Assembly: GCA_963580285.1 (NCBI GenBank)
Contig: OY757010.1
Location: 73,188,738 to 73,252,737 of the forward strand
Direction: 5' to 3'
Origin: Lucinisca nassula
Lineage: Eukaryota > Mollusca > Bivalvia > Lucinida > Lucinidae
Length of the DNA: 64,000 nucleotides
The notes beneath the pieces were generated by a model. The model had not been told where the DNA came from, searched no databases, and was given only the letters and a program-made list of their open reading frames with translations. Numbering within the stretch: the stretch's first letter is position 1; every line of letters begins with the position of its first letter. Shown here in pieces: positions 1 through 8,759 of the stretch. Both the position numbers and the translations under genes were made by a program.

Positions 1-270
1 TCCCGGCATTTACTTCATAATCAATGCGCACAGTCTTGACAATGTGCTGCCAAGGTAAGTGAACTTGTTTACCACTGACAATCTTTCGCTATAGCGGTGG
101 CTGTGATGGTGGCAGATATCCACCCCCAGCCATTTCACCCTCAGCCATTTCACCCTCAGCCATTTTGATGTTGTCTGTGAGGCCATAGCAATCTCCATTA
201 AATCATATACTGGATCCATACCTCTTTGCATCTTCTTTTCTGTTGTGCTATATCCATTTCGACCTCACAT
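1..270. other. Unrecognised non-coding sequence
   Basis: No gene recognised. Near 128-168 a short stretch of about 16 bases built on CAGCCATTTCACCCT is repeated in tandem almost three times. Nothing else stands out. Confidence 0.5.
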
Positions 271-485
271 CCGTGTGACATAGTGCATTCTTTCCGATCT
301 AAAAACAAAACGATTAATTCTCTGATGAAAATTTGTGACATTTTACTGATTTGTGCTCCAAACAAAGGTTGTGGATGCTCGTTAGAACCGCCTCATTGAG
401 ACGGTTCTAATGAGTACCCACAACCTATGTCTGTGAGCAGAAATAAGTAAAAAAAAACGGTAAACCAAAGTTTTACTTCCAAAGT
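271..485. mobile_element. M2-type MITE, decayed copy with K1 hairpin
   Basis: The K1 hairpin core is seen at about 366-432: the arm GTGGATGCTCGTTAGAACCG is followed by its near-perfect complement. The flanks read TTTCTGATTTGTGCTCC-like on the left and GAGCAGAAATAAG on the right, as in the other M1/M2 copies. The left end (CATCCGTGTGACATAGTGCA) matches the subterminal part of M2. The terminal repeats are eroded. Confidence 0.7.
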
Positions 486-939
486 GCAATCCTTTTAGAA
501 CATTTAACGTCACCACAGCTGGTGTTAAGGGAATGTGTGGCGGCGGTAGAAATTCTCCCTGTCTTTCATCATAGTGTAGGTTATATTTTCTTGTACTTTT
601 GGATCATTGATTCTATTGTGGAATTTTGAAAATGTTTGAAGGTCACTAATGAGGCCTAAATGGTCGAAACCAGCTAGCCTTCCCCCGAAACATGCACACT
701 CCATACTTTGCAGTCCTGTGGTGTATTCTTTGCTGCAAAAGTATACCACTTTTATATAACATTTAAAAGGGTTAAAATAATATAGGCGTGTATTCTTGAA
801 GAATCAGTAAAGAGGAACTCGTGAAGCACCTCCGTTAGCACACAAGACACTTTTAAGTCACACAAAATGTATACGCTGTATACGCATCGAGACCATCTAA
901 ACAAAATGGCGTCTGAGGGACAGCCAAATCGTCCGCCGC
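486..939. other. Unrecognised non-coding sequence with an M1-like right end
   Basis: No coding potential seen. Around 762-800 the sequence AAAATAATATAGGCGTGTAT resembles the right terminus of M1 elements, so part of this stretch may be a broken M1 copy. The rest is unassigned. Confidence 0.4.
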
Positions 940-1765
940 ACTTTAACAACAAGGCCAACCTTGTGATCTTCACCTGTGACCTTGACCTTGAATAGGCACG
1001 GTTTATTTATGGGTTCTGCACATGTGTTCACTTGAGCAAAGTTTAATGAAAATCCTTCCAGGGGTGATATGGAATGAAATCAAAATTTAAGGATTCAAAC
1101 TTATGGCCTTCAATTGTGACCTTGCCCTTGAGTTAGCATGGTTTATTTATGGGTTCGTTCTGTACATCAGCTCACCGAAAGGCAAAGAGGTATAGGAGGT
1201 ATGGAACGCGCACGAAATTCAAAGATTCAAAACCCATGACATTCAATTGTGACCTTGGCGTTGAGTCGGCATAGTTTGTTTACGAGTTCAGCTTACCAAC
1301 TTACTGAAGGGAGGGGAGGGGGTGCATTTGACCAAATTTTAAGGGGCGAAATAGATATATAGCGAATTATTTTTTTAAAGATTCACACTCGTGACCTTCA
1401 ACAGTGACGTTGACCTTGAGTCGGCATGGTTTGTATATAGGTTCAGAAACATCAGATCACTGAGGGCGATGGGGATATATTTGGTCACAATTTAATGAAA
1501 ATCCTTCCAGGGGTAAAGGAGACATGGAATGGACAACAAATTCAAAGATTCAATCTCGTGACCTTCAACTTTGACCTTGAACTTGTGTCGGCATGCTTTT
1601 TAATGGGTTCTGCACATCAGCTCACTGAGAGGGATATTTGACCAAAGTTTAGCAAAAATCTATCAAAGGGTTCAGGAGACAAGGGGCGGACAAAAAGTTT
1701 TACGAACTGACAGACGGACATACGAAGGCCATTCCTTTTATCCCCGCTCGGCTTTGCGGCCACCA
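940..1765 (+). repeat. Diverged tandem array with TGACCTTGACCTTGA motifs
   Basis: Four to five diverged units of roughly 150-170 bp each contain a GTGACCTTGACCTTGA-like block, then CGGCATGGTTTATTTATGGGTTC and CAAAGTTTAATGAAAATCCTTCC. The array ends with the mollusc-type terminal motif ATCCCCGCTCGGCTTTGCGG near 1740-1762. It looks like the internal part of a transposable element. Confidence 0.6.
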
Positions 1766-1878
1766 ATTTTCCGATTAGTCGATTCTAATGGCTGTGCATA
1801 ACATTTCTTAATTTTAATGCAGCTCGAAAAAGATATTCCTATAATGTTGTCTGACTTGGTTTTATGGCTGCATGCATC

Positions 1879-2150
1879 CCTCAGTGGCTCGAACTATCCA
1901 TGTCTCGAATAATTTTACACGGTCCCGAAGGTATCCGAGCCATAGATAACTGCTGTACACTCCTACAAGCAGTATAATACAGTAAATTCCTTTTTTAAGA
2001 CCGCCTTTGGGACTGTTCAAAAGTGATCTTTTTGACCACTTTTGAAAGTCCCAAAGGTGGTCCATGACCAAATGACACTGCAGCAGAAAACACAAAGAAA
2101 GAATAACTGCAACCTACTAAATGAGCTTTTTATAGCAGAATTAGTCTGAA
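1879..2150. mobile_element. Fragments of M3-like (pogo-type) and a second small DNA element
   Basis: 1879-1967 matches the terminal part of M3 elements (CCTCAGTGGCTCGAACTA, GGTCCCGAAGGTATCCGAGCC). 1968-2150 is a separate small repeat also found at 6885-7085 (AAGACCGCCTTTGGGACTGTTCAAAAGTG, then GCAGAAAACACAA). Neither codes for protein. Confidence 0.5.
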
Positions 2151-2199
2151 TTTCGCTGTAGTTCGTCTGCCATTACTGAAAATGACCAATCTTAATCAC

Positions 2200-2436
2200 A
2201 TCTGAGAAATGTTGCACTGTGCTCGTTTTTGCTTAGCTTCACTGACTCTTGTTGCCTCATATTTACTAGCACCCGTCTCTGATGCGGCCTCGCCACTTTG
2301 CTCTGTCCTGTGCAATTTGTTCCGACGACTCTGTTGGTATGTTGAAGTCCTTGAGGGATTCTTTAAGGGTGTCCTTGTAGCGCTTCATCTGACCACCATT
2401 AGAGCGTTTGCCCATTTCTAGTTCTCCTCAGGCATC
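2200..2436 (-). pseudogene. LINE L1: C-terminal end of the reverse-transcriptase ORF
   Basis: Read on the minus strand, the frame gives MGKRSNGGQMKRYKDTLKES, then DFNIPTESSEQIAQDRAKWRG. This is the C-terminal signature of a widespread mollusc LINE polyprotein (GKRSxGGQKKRYKDTLKxSL, then QDRxxWR). Stops follow at the 3-prime side. It is separated from the rest of the ORF by the M3 insertion at 2439-2783. The piece is inactive. Confidence 0.75.
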
Positions 2437-2438
2437 TA

Positions 2439-2783
2439 CAGTCGAACTTCAATGGCTCGAACACCTTTGGGACCACGAAAATCTGTTCGAGACAGGGGTG
2501 GTTCGAACCACTGAGGGTTACTGTAAGGAGCGTAAAGATATACTTTTAGTCATCTTTTCGGTGTTCTATAATGAAAATGTATGCTGTGTGTACTCATTAG
2601 AATCGCCTCATCGAGGCGATTCTAATGAGTACACACAGCATACATTTGCATGTAAAAGAATAAAATCTCCTTAATTATCCCCCACTATTTCTTATGTAGA
2701 GGATTTCGCTAGGGGCTCAATATTGGGTTCGACACATCCATGGTAAACGAGCCATCGGTGTTCAAGCCATCGAAGTTCTACTG
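2439..2783. mobile_element. M3 pogo-like MITE inserted in LINE L1 (TA target duplication)
   Basis: A 345-bp palindromic element with terminal inverted repeats CAGTCGAACTTCAATGGCTC and its complement at the right end. It is flanked by TA at 2437-2438 and 2784-2785. The centre (about 2583-2645) is the K1 hairpin in its M3 form (ACTCATTAGAATCGCCTCAT and complement). The TIR resembles Tigger/pogo termini (CAGTNGAACYTCG), a Tc1/mariner group that targets TA. It interrupts LINE L1 coding sequence. Confidence 0.9.
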
Positions 2784-2785
2784 TA

Positions 2786-3768
2786 TGTAACATGGCCTGT
2801 CCACCATAACTAAGCTAGTTTCAGAAGAGTATGTGCACTTTGCATCCCTGTCCATTTCAGGACTTCTGTGTCTGAAATCTTGTCTTGCCACCTTAAGAGT
2901 GTTCTAAGGCAGCTTGTATGGAAGTGATTCAGTCTTTTGGTGTGTCGTTGGTAAACTGTCCATGTTTCAAATGCATATAATAATGTTGGCAGCACCACAG
3001 CTCTGTAGACTTTTCAGTTTTATGTCAAACCTGATTCCACGCCGGTCCCAGACACTACTACATAGTCGGCCAAGTGGTTTACTAGCTTTGGCAATCTTGG
3101 CATTGACTTCATCATCATTGTGCACGACTCCCAATGTAGATGAGCGTGTCTACCGCTTGCAATCTGTGGCCTTTCACTGTAATGTGGTTGGGCTCTTTGT
3201 AAGGCTTGTCAGGTGCCTTTTTGCATCTTCTCTCATGTTGGATCAGCTTTTGCCATATCATCAGCAGAGAGAAACTCATCTAGCACCAGTGTATGCACCT
3301 TGGATTAGTCTTGCAACGTTCTGAGATTGTAAAGCTTCCAATCAAAGGGATACTTAATATGTATACCATTGCCACCGTCCTGGAAAGCATCTGTGAGCAT
3401 GACAGAGAACATCATGCTGGAGAGTTTTGGGGCTAGCACACAGCCTTGCTTGACTCCGTTTGCAACAGGGAAGGGATTTGAAAACGCATCATCATTTTAG
3501 ACCCATGCAAAGAAACCACCCTGGAACTGCCTCACCATTGCTATGGGCATCCAAACTTCACCATGTTTTACCAAAGACGCTCACGACTGGCTGTGTTTAA
3601 TGCTTTGGTAAGGTCATTAAAGGTAATGTATATGTCCATATTCTGTTCATGACATTTCTCTTGAAGCTGCCTTGCTGTGAAGATCATGACAATTGTTTAT
3701 ATGTCTTTTCTAAACCACAACTGGCTTTCCGGTAGAAGCCCTGACTGTTCAAGTTTTTCATTCAGTCC
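2786..3768 (-). pseudogene. LINE L1: reverse-transcriptase core and thumb, decayed
   Basis: On the minus strand, RT motifs can be followed through several frameshifts. MIFTARQLQEKCHEQNMDIY and a degraded motif A (FNDLTKALNT, usually FVDLTKAFDT) come first. VANGVKQGCVLAPKL is motif B, and SADDMA stands where the catalytic FADD is expected. LPTLLYAFETWTVYQRHTKR then FHTSCLRTLL is the thumb-side region. The order and motifs match mollusc RTE-like or related endonuclease-type LINEs. Many stops and shifts make it inactive. The exact clade was not determined. Confidence 0.8.
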
Positions 3769-3772
3769 GTTA

Positions 3773-3978
3773 ACCTTATCTTGCTGTTCACGACAACCCC
3801 TATCCTTGCAAACAGTGTAGATCCAGATCAGATGGGTATCTGAAGAAGCCATCTCATCAGGATCTACACTGTTTGGCATTCAGTTTATGATTTTGTAGCA
3901 ATAAATTACATCAAGTAATTTGATTGGTTGATAGACAGACATGGGTGTGGCTTAAATGAATATTCAGCAAGAGAAAGG
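3773..3978. mobile_element. M4 piggyBac-like MITE inserted in LINE L1 (TTAA duplication)
   Basis: A 206-bp element lies between TTAA at 3769-3772 and TTAA at 3979-3982. Its ends are CCTTATCTTGCTG and CAGCAAGAGAAAGG. It contains the K2 hairpin (CAAACAGTGTAGATCCAGAT and complement, about 3809-3880). Removing it with one TTAA restores the LINE reading VLLNGLNEKLEQSGLLPESQ, which is the expected family sequence, so the borders are well supported. Confidence 0.92.
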
Positions 3979-3982
3979 TTAA

Positions 3983-4218
3983 GCAGGACGTTTGCAAGGA
4001 CCTTTCCATTAACTGACACGATGATTGTCACAGACCTGAAGGTTCCATTTCCATTTGAAAGGTGGATAATTGGTGCGCCCTTGAATTCTTGAGGGATCGC
4101 TTCTTTTCTCCACATGTGAAATAACTCATCTTCTTTGAAACCGGAGTACCTCCTGCTCAGCAAGTATTGCATCTGATCCTGAAGCCTTGTCAGATACCAG
4201 GAGTTTTATTGCTTTCAT
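3983..4218 (-). pseudogene. LINE L1: reverse-transcriptase N-terminal segment
   Basis: The minus-strand translation includes KAIKLLVSDKASGSDAI, then WRKEAIPQEFKGAPIIHL and VNGKVLANVLLN. These correspond to RT motifs 0-2 of the family (KAIxxLxSGKAPGSDAIPAE, then WxxExxPQxFKDAxIIHLYK, then AGKILARVLLNRL). Bounded by the element at 4221-4970 upstream and the M4 MITE downstream. Frameshifted and inactive. Confidence 0.8.
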
Positions 4219-4220
4219 TA

Positions 4221-4970
4221 TACCCCCGGCATACGAAGTATGCTATGGGGTATAATGTTTTCGTCCTGCCGTTCGTGTGTCCGTCTGTCCGTGCGTGCGT
4301 CGGTCCGTCCGTCCGTCTGTTCGTCCATTAACATTTTGGTTAAAGTTTTGCGTCAAAGTTTCTAAGAGATTATATCTTCTGAAGCCTTTGATAGATTTAG
4401 TTGATACTTACACTGAAGTTACATTTCATTGATGCATATCCCAGCCCCCACAGTGACCTTGAGGTCAAGGTCACAGACTTAGAAATTTGGTTAATGTTTT
4501 ATAACAAAGTTTATAGACGCCTGTATGTTCTAAACTCTAAGACAAATTCAGTTGATAGTTGCATCAATGTCCAAAGATTTCGTTATGTATATCCTTTTCC
4601 CAACCCATGGTGACCTTGACCTCAAGGTCACAGACCTAGAAATTTTACATTTGGTTAAAGTTTTATGACAAGGTTTATAGAAACCTGTATATTCTAAACT
4701 CTAAGACAAATCCAATTGATACTTGCATCGAGTTTGCATACCAGTCCAAAGATTTCATTGATGCATACCACACCCTGCTGCTTCAGTAACATTGATGCTC
4801 CCACCCTTACAGTAACTTTGATGCCCTCACTCCCTTAGTCCATTTAGAAATTTTATGTTTGGTTCAGTTTTTACATGCACATTTATAGATTCGTATAGCT
4901 TCTTGACTTCTTCATTGATATTACATACAAGCTCAAAAGATATATTAGAGGGTGGCGCTGGCCGGGGGTA
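4221..4970. mobile_element. 750-bp element with TACCCCCGGC ends inserted in LINE L1
   Basis: The terminal inverted repeats TACCCCCGGC / GCCGGGGGTA are flanked by a TA duplication (4219-4220 and 4971-4972). The interior has a CCGT/GTCC simple repeat near 4280-4326 and diverged units with GTGACCTTGACCTCAAGGTC. Removing it with one TA joins the LINE frame as VGQVMKAIKLL, which supports the borders. Probably a non-autonomous DNA transposon. No ORF of its own. Confidence 0.85.
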
Positions 4971-4972
4971 TA

Positions 4973-5205
4973 CCTGACCCACTGGTCGCTTTCTCTAGTT
5001 GTTCCAGTAACAGCGCAGCAGATTACATTCAACCTGTGGTAGATGATAGCATCATCATTTATTAGGGATTTCCGATTAAGAACAATTTAAAATTGCTCAG
5101 CCCATCTTTTCAAGATAGTCTCTTTGTCAGTCGAATTACCAGTTCCATCCGCACTGAGAAGAGGGGTTTTTGCTGAGCTCTTGGGACCATAAACTATTTT
5201 TCTTG
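4973..5205 (-). pseudogene. LINE L1: linker between endonuclease and RT
   Basis: The minus-strand reading VYGPKSSAKTPLLSADGTGN, then TDKETILKRWAEQF, is the conserved linker preceding RT in this LINE family (YGPxSSGTTPLLSADGxTLLTDKEAILxRWAEHF). It is cut on its upstream side by the composite insertion at 5206-5880 and on its downstream side by the element at 4221-4970. Confidence 0.8.
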
Positions 5206-5880
5206 CACACCAGACAAGGAAATCCGTGATTTTACCCTGGGATAGAAATTTATGTTCCGACCCTGGTGTTTCGACCCCAAATCGAATATAATCGCGTGTT
5301 TGATAAATGCACTGGTTGATTACAACCTCATGCGTGCTTCCACGCAGAGCTGAATCCGGCCCACACACTAGTACTGGTAAACCGCTTAGAGGATCTAAGC
5401 CTGTCCAGGAACCACGGTGCGAGGCGGACCGTCCATGCTAATAAACCCTATTGGTTTCATTGGGCGACAGGGCTTGAGAGGTCATTTCATCTCAGTGTCG
5501 GGTAAAAGTCCCACAAAATTGGAAGCAACGTCTCCAAAATGACCTTTACAGTGTTGACGGGGACGTTAAACATCAAATCAAACAAAATACAACCTCATGC
5601 GCGGCGTCGTCATGGGTGACGTCACTAAACATTTCTATTGTGTCATCAAAAAATGGCGGACGTCGGTGACCGAAGTGACAGCAGCATTAAAAATTCGCAA
5701 TAGAAATGGAAGGTATGCAAGAAAAAGAATCCAATATGGGTGTGAGGGGTGGATAGAAAAATCCGTCCCTCGGGATCACTGTCCGGCATCACTCGGCAAG
5801 CCTCGTGATGCCGGACAGTGTCCCTCGGGACGGATTTTTCAATCCACCCCTCACACCCATATAAGATTCTTATATTATTA
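5206..5880. mobile_element. Insertion in LINE L1 with a long palindrome, itself holding a SINE
   Basis: This stretch separates two LINE L1 segments that should adjoin (KKFFDV... and VYGPKSS...). It holds an S1 SINE (5335-5587) and an imperfect palindrome at about 5736-5865 with arms near 55 bp (ATGGGTGTGAGGGGTGGAT, then ATCCGTCCCTCGGGA and CTGTCCGGCATCAC, loop near TCGGCAAGCCTC). Exact ends were not resolved. No terminal inverted repeats are evident outside the palindrome. Confidence 0.6.
5335..5587 (+). mobile_element. S1 SINE, 5-prime truncated, 14-bp target duplication
   Basis: S1 sequence starts within the element (TGCTTCCACGCAGAGCTGAA) and runs to the A-rich tail CATCAAATCAAACAAAA. It is flanked by TACAACCTCATGCG at 5321-5334 and 5588-5601. 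Variable 5-prime truncation with a long target duplication is the mark of LINE-driven target-primed insertion. No clear pol III A or B box is visible in S1. Confidence 0.9.
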
Positions 5881-5881
5881 C

Positions 5882-5975
5882 ATCAAAGAACTTCTTCGTA
5901 TCCTGACTAGATTTCATCTTATTACTCAGCAAGGAGTCCTGAATATCTCCGAGTCTTGTATGGGCTTTCTAGCAT
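5882..5975 (-). pseudogene. LINE L1: short linker segment
   Basis: On the minus strand the frame LGDIQDSLLSNKMKSSQDTK, then KFFDV, corresponds to the family pattern LRxMQDSWLSxKADEIQxxADxxDMKKFFDA. It joins the segment at 6325-6630 once the M3 MITE is removed. Non-functional fragment. Confidence 0.7.
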
Positions 5976-5976
5976 A

Positions 5977-6322
5977 CAGTAGAACTTCGATGGCTCGAAC
6001 ACCGATGGCTCGTTTACCATGGATGCGTCGAACCCATTCTTGAGTCCCTAGCGAAATCCTCTACATAAGAAATAGTGGGGGATAATTAGGGAGGTTTTAG
6101 TCTTTTATCTTGCAAATGTATGCTGTGTGTACTCATTAGAATCGCCTCGATGAGGCGATTCTAATGAGTACACACAACATACATTTTCATTACAGAACAC
6201 CGAAAAGATGTCTAAAAATATCTCGTTATGCCTCCTGACAGTAACCACAGTGGCTCGAACTACCTCAGCCTCGAACAGATTTTCGAGGTCCCAAAGGTGT
6301 TCGAGCCATTGAAGTGCGACTG
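5977..6322. mobile_element. M3 pogo-like MITE inserted in LINE L1
   Basis: A 346-bp copy. The ends are CAGTAGAACTTCGATGGCTC and the complement (GAGCCATTGAAGTGCGACTG). It is flanked by TA at 5975-5976 and 6323-6324. The K1 hairpin sits at about 6120-6185 (GTGTGTACTCATTAGAATCG and complement). Confidence 0.92.
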
Positions 6323-6324
6323 TA

Positions 6325-6630
6325 TATCTGAAAAGGCGGCCTTGATAGACATCACTGAGGTATGCCCTGTGTTTCTTTGGTGCTTCTCTTCAAGGAGTCC
6401 CTGGATTTCTTCGTCATTTTTGTCAAACCAGTACTGATGTTTACGAGACACTGGAACTAGGGCATCTATTGCTCAGGAGTGAACTGTGTCTCTGAAGACT
6501 GTCCAGTTGTCTTCTGAATCATCTTAACTGAATTCCATTGCATCTAGTCTGTTGCAGATGCCAAGCAGTACCAGCAAGATGACTACCGGTCTTGTTCGGG
6601 GATCGAACTAACTGAAGGCCAGCGATGACG
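6325..6630 (-). pseudogene. LINE L1: upstream-most recognisable segment
   Basis: The minus-strand frame SRKHQYWFDKNDEEIQGLLE, then EKHQRNTGHTSVMSIKAAFSD, matches the region after the endonuclease in this LINE family (RKHxDWFDENDxEIQxLLxEKHxxH). The endonuclease itself is not recognisable upstream, so the insertion was 5-prime truncated or its start has decayed. Confidence 0.7.
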
Positions 6631-6884
6631 TATTGCATCACACACTGTATTGTTCATTACAGAAGCAAGCCCATTCAAATGTATTGAACAGTTTACCACC
6701 AAAATCGAAAATTTTCATAACAAAAATCAGATATTTTTCATTTTTTTCTGCTCAAAACATAGATTGTATGAACTCGTTAGAACCGCTTCGGCTGCTCAAC
6801 ACATAAATTATGGCAATACATTAGAACCGCCCGGGCAAGGCGGTTCTAAAATGTTACCACAATCTATGTTCCTATATTAAGACC

Positions 6885-7085
6885 ACCTTTGAGACTGTTC
6901 AAAAATGGTCTTTAATACGACTTTTGAACAATTGATCTCTGTCAAACTCAAATCAAAGGTAGGCCCTGACCCGAGGGCACTTTTGGCAGAAAACACAAGT
7001 AAAGTTTATGTGCATCCTTTAAAATAACCTTTTTAAAGCAGAATTATTCTTAGTTTTAGGTGGCCTTAATAGCGGAATTTTACTG
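6885..7085. mobile_element. Small DNA repeat inside an M1 copy
   Basis: This matches 1968-2150 (ACCACCTTTGAGACTGTTCAA, GCAGAAAACACAAGTAAAG, GCAGAATTATTC). The ends ATTAAGACCACC and GGTGGCCTTAAT are roughly inverted repeats. No coding capacity. Confidence 0.55.
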
Positions 7086-7117
7086 TATATTTCCCAGTTT
7101 TACTACCCGGTATATAA

Positions 7118-7417
7118 GCCCCCGCCAATAGGGGCTTGAAGAAATATATGGGATGCATGATGTTTCCACGCAGAGCTGAATCCAGCCCGTACACTAGTAC
7201 TGGTAAACCGGTTAGAGGATCTAAGCCTGTCCAGGAACCGCGGTGCGAGGCTGACCGTCCATGCTTATAAACCCTATTGGTTTCATTGGGCGACAGGGCT
7301 TGAGATATCATTTCATCTCAATGTCGGGTAAAAGTCCCACAAAATTAGAAGCAACGTCTCCAAAATGACCTTTACAGTGTTGACGGGGACGTTAGACCTC
7401 AAATCAAACAAAACAAA
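7118..7417 (+). mobile_element. S1 SINE, near full length, 16-bp target duplication
   Basis: 300 bp from GCCCCCGCCAATAGGGGCTT to the A-rich end CAAATCAAACAAAACAAA. Flanked by ACTACCCGGTATATAA at 7102-7117 and 7418-7433. It is inserted in the right part of an M1 MITE. Internal landmarks are the CTAAGCCTGTCCAGGAACCG block and the tail GACGGGGACGTTAGACCTC. Confidence 0.93.
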
Positions 7418-7467
7418 ACTACCCGGTATATAAAAGTGGGGTAATTCTATAGGCGTATTTTCGTGAT

Positions 7468-7752
7468 GCATTACGCAAACACGCCTATACAAATACATTG
7501 CCACCTTTAACGCCGAAAAAAATGAAAATTTTATGATGAAAAATTGTGATATTTTTCTTATTTCTGCTCAAAATATAGATTATGGGCACTCGTTAGAACC
7601 GCCTCATCGAGGCGGTTCTAACGAGTACGCACAATCTATATTTTAGAGCAGAAATAAGAAAAATAAGGTATACCCCCGGAAACCCCAGTTTCACTATATA
7701 AAAGTGGGGTTCAAGGGGGGTCAAAATTATATAGGCATATTTTCGTGATGCA
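7468..7752. mobile_element. M1 MITE with intact K1 hairpin
   Basis: Ends CATTACGCAAACACGCCTAT and ATAGGCATATTTTCGTGATG. The centre at about 7575-7645 is a K1 hairpin (GCACTCGTTAGAACCGCCTC and complement) flanked by TTCTTATTTCTGCTCAAAAT and its complement. Length 285 bp; no ORF. Confidence 0.92.
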
Positions 7753-7759
7753 TATGTTG

Positions 7760-7903
7760 TCTGACCTGGCGCCATGACTACATGTATCTCTCAGTAGCTC
7801 GAACTATGCATGTCTCGAATACGTTTTCACGGTCCCAAATGTATATGAGCCATAGAATGTCTGCTGTAAACGACTACAAGTATTACCAGCCAGATGATTA
7901 CCA
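7760..7903. mobile_element. M3-like end fragment
   Basis: 7788-7866 repeats the terminal sequence of M3 elements (CTCAGTAGCTCGAACTATGC, GGTCCCAAATGTATATGAGCC, CTGCTGTA). The preceding GTTGTCTGACCTGGCGCCATGACTACATGTATC matches the same junction at 1850-1878, so the two copies descend from one fragment. Confidence 0.55.
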
Positions 7904-8345
7904 GGGGCCAATTGTTCAAAGCATCGTTAGCTTAACAGAAGCCTCCCTCTAAGACGCTACTCGCCTTGTAAACCAGGGATCGGAGGATCGATCCCGGGCT
8001 TCTCCAGACTTTCGGATGAGTCTTTTAACCTAGGTCCCGTCTCTGTATGACCTTAGCTGTTGGCGGGACGTAAAACTCAAACACTCACTCACTCGTTAGC
8101 TTAACGAGCTCGTTAGTGATCAAATTGTTAACTGTTCTAGCAAGAACCATAGCCAAAATTTTGGTATTTTTTGCTGAAAAAAATGTGAGCAGCTTTTGCA
8201 GACAGCTTTTGCATCTGCAAAAGCAGATGCAAAAGCTGCTCACATTTTTTTTCAGCAAAAATATTAGCATATTTGCCATATTTCATGATCAAAGTTTTAA
8301 CGATATGTTAAATATCGACGTCGTTAGATTTGAACAACTGGCCCC
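7904..8345. mobile_element. M6 MITE (GGGGCCAATTGTTCAAA ends) holding a SINE
   Basis: Terminal inverted repeats GGGGCCAATTGTTCAAAGCA and TTTGAACAACTGGCCCC enclose a palindrome near 8170-8260 built on GTGAGCAGCTTTTGCA and its complement. An S4 SINE lies at 7937-8092 within it. A second, uninterrupted copy is at 13654-13915. Confidence 0.88.
7937..8092 (+). mobile_element. S4 SINE, 13-bp target duplication
   Basis: 156 bp with a B-box-like GGATCGATCCC and the tail GGCGGGACGTAAAACTCAAA. Flanked by TCGTTAGCTTAAC at 7924-7936 and 8093-8105. Only the B-box half of the tRNA-like head is present, so it is 5-prime truncated. The same family occurs at 17440-17580 and 37795-38092. Confidence 0.88.
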
Positions 8346-8370
8346 TGATTTGTTTCGAAGGATTAGCGCA

Positions 8371-8699
8371 CATAACGGTAGAACGCCTATTCAAATTTTA
8401 CCTCCAAAAATTGAAATTTTTCAGTAAATAATACAAAAAAAAAAAAAATCTGATATTTTTCACATTTCTGCTCAGAACATAGATTGTAGGAACTCGTTAG
8501 AACCGCTTCTGTCGCTCAAAACATAGATTGTGGGATCTCGTTAGAACCGCCTAGACGAGAAGGTTCTAACGTATACCCACACTCTACGCTTTTGAGCAGA
8601 CACATACAAAATAAATGCTATCCCTGTAAATCGAAGTTTTACTATATAAAACTTGGGTTGAATGGGGGTCAAAATTATATAGGCGGGTTTTCTTGATGG
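8371..8699. mobile_element. M1 MITE, partly decayed
   Basis: Left end CATAACGGTAGAACGCCTAT, right end ATAGGCGGGTTTTCTTGATG. The K1 core region (about 8475-8590) contains a partial duplication of one arm, AACATAGATTGT followed by an ACTCGTTAGAACCG copy, so the hairpin is imperfect. Confidence 0.85.
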
Positions 8700-8759
8700 A
8701 TATACCGGCTGCTTAGTAGTGTACACGCATCGTCCAACCGAGCCTCTCGCTTCATACTA

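Larger units (their letters stand above)
6640..7464. mobile_element. M1 MITE broken by two later insertions
   Basis: The left part (about 6650-6880) has M1 subterminal sequence and a degenerate K1 hairpin near 6765-6868. The right end GTGGGGTAATTCTATAGGCG, then TATTTTCGTGATG, stops at 7464. Between them are the small element at 6885-7085 and an S1 SINE at 7118-7417. Three events are therefore ordered: M1 first, then the insertions. Confidence 0.75.

Noticed and set aside
2914..3324. 136-codon plus-strand frame
   Set aside because: Antisense to LINE L1 reverse-transcriptase sequence on the minus strand.
5597..6043. 148-codon plus-strand frame
   Set aside because: It runs across a SINE border, a palindrome and an M3 end. 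Composite of repeats, not a gene.
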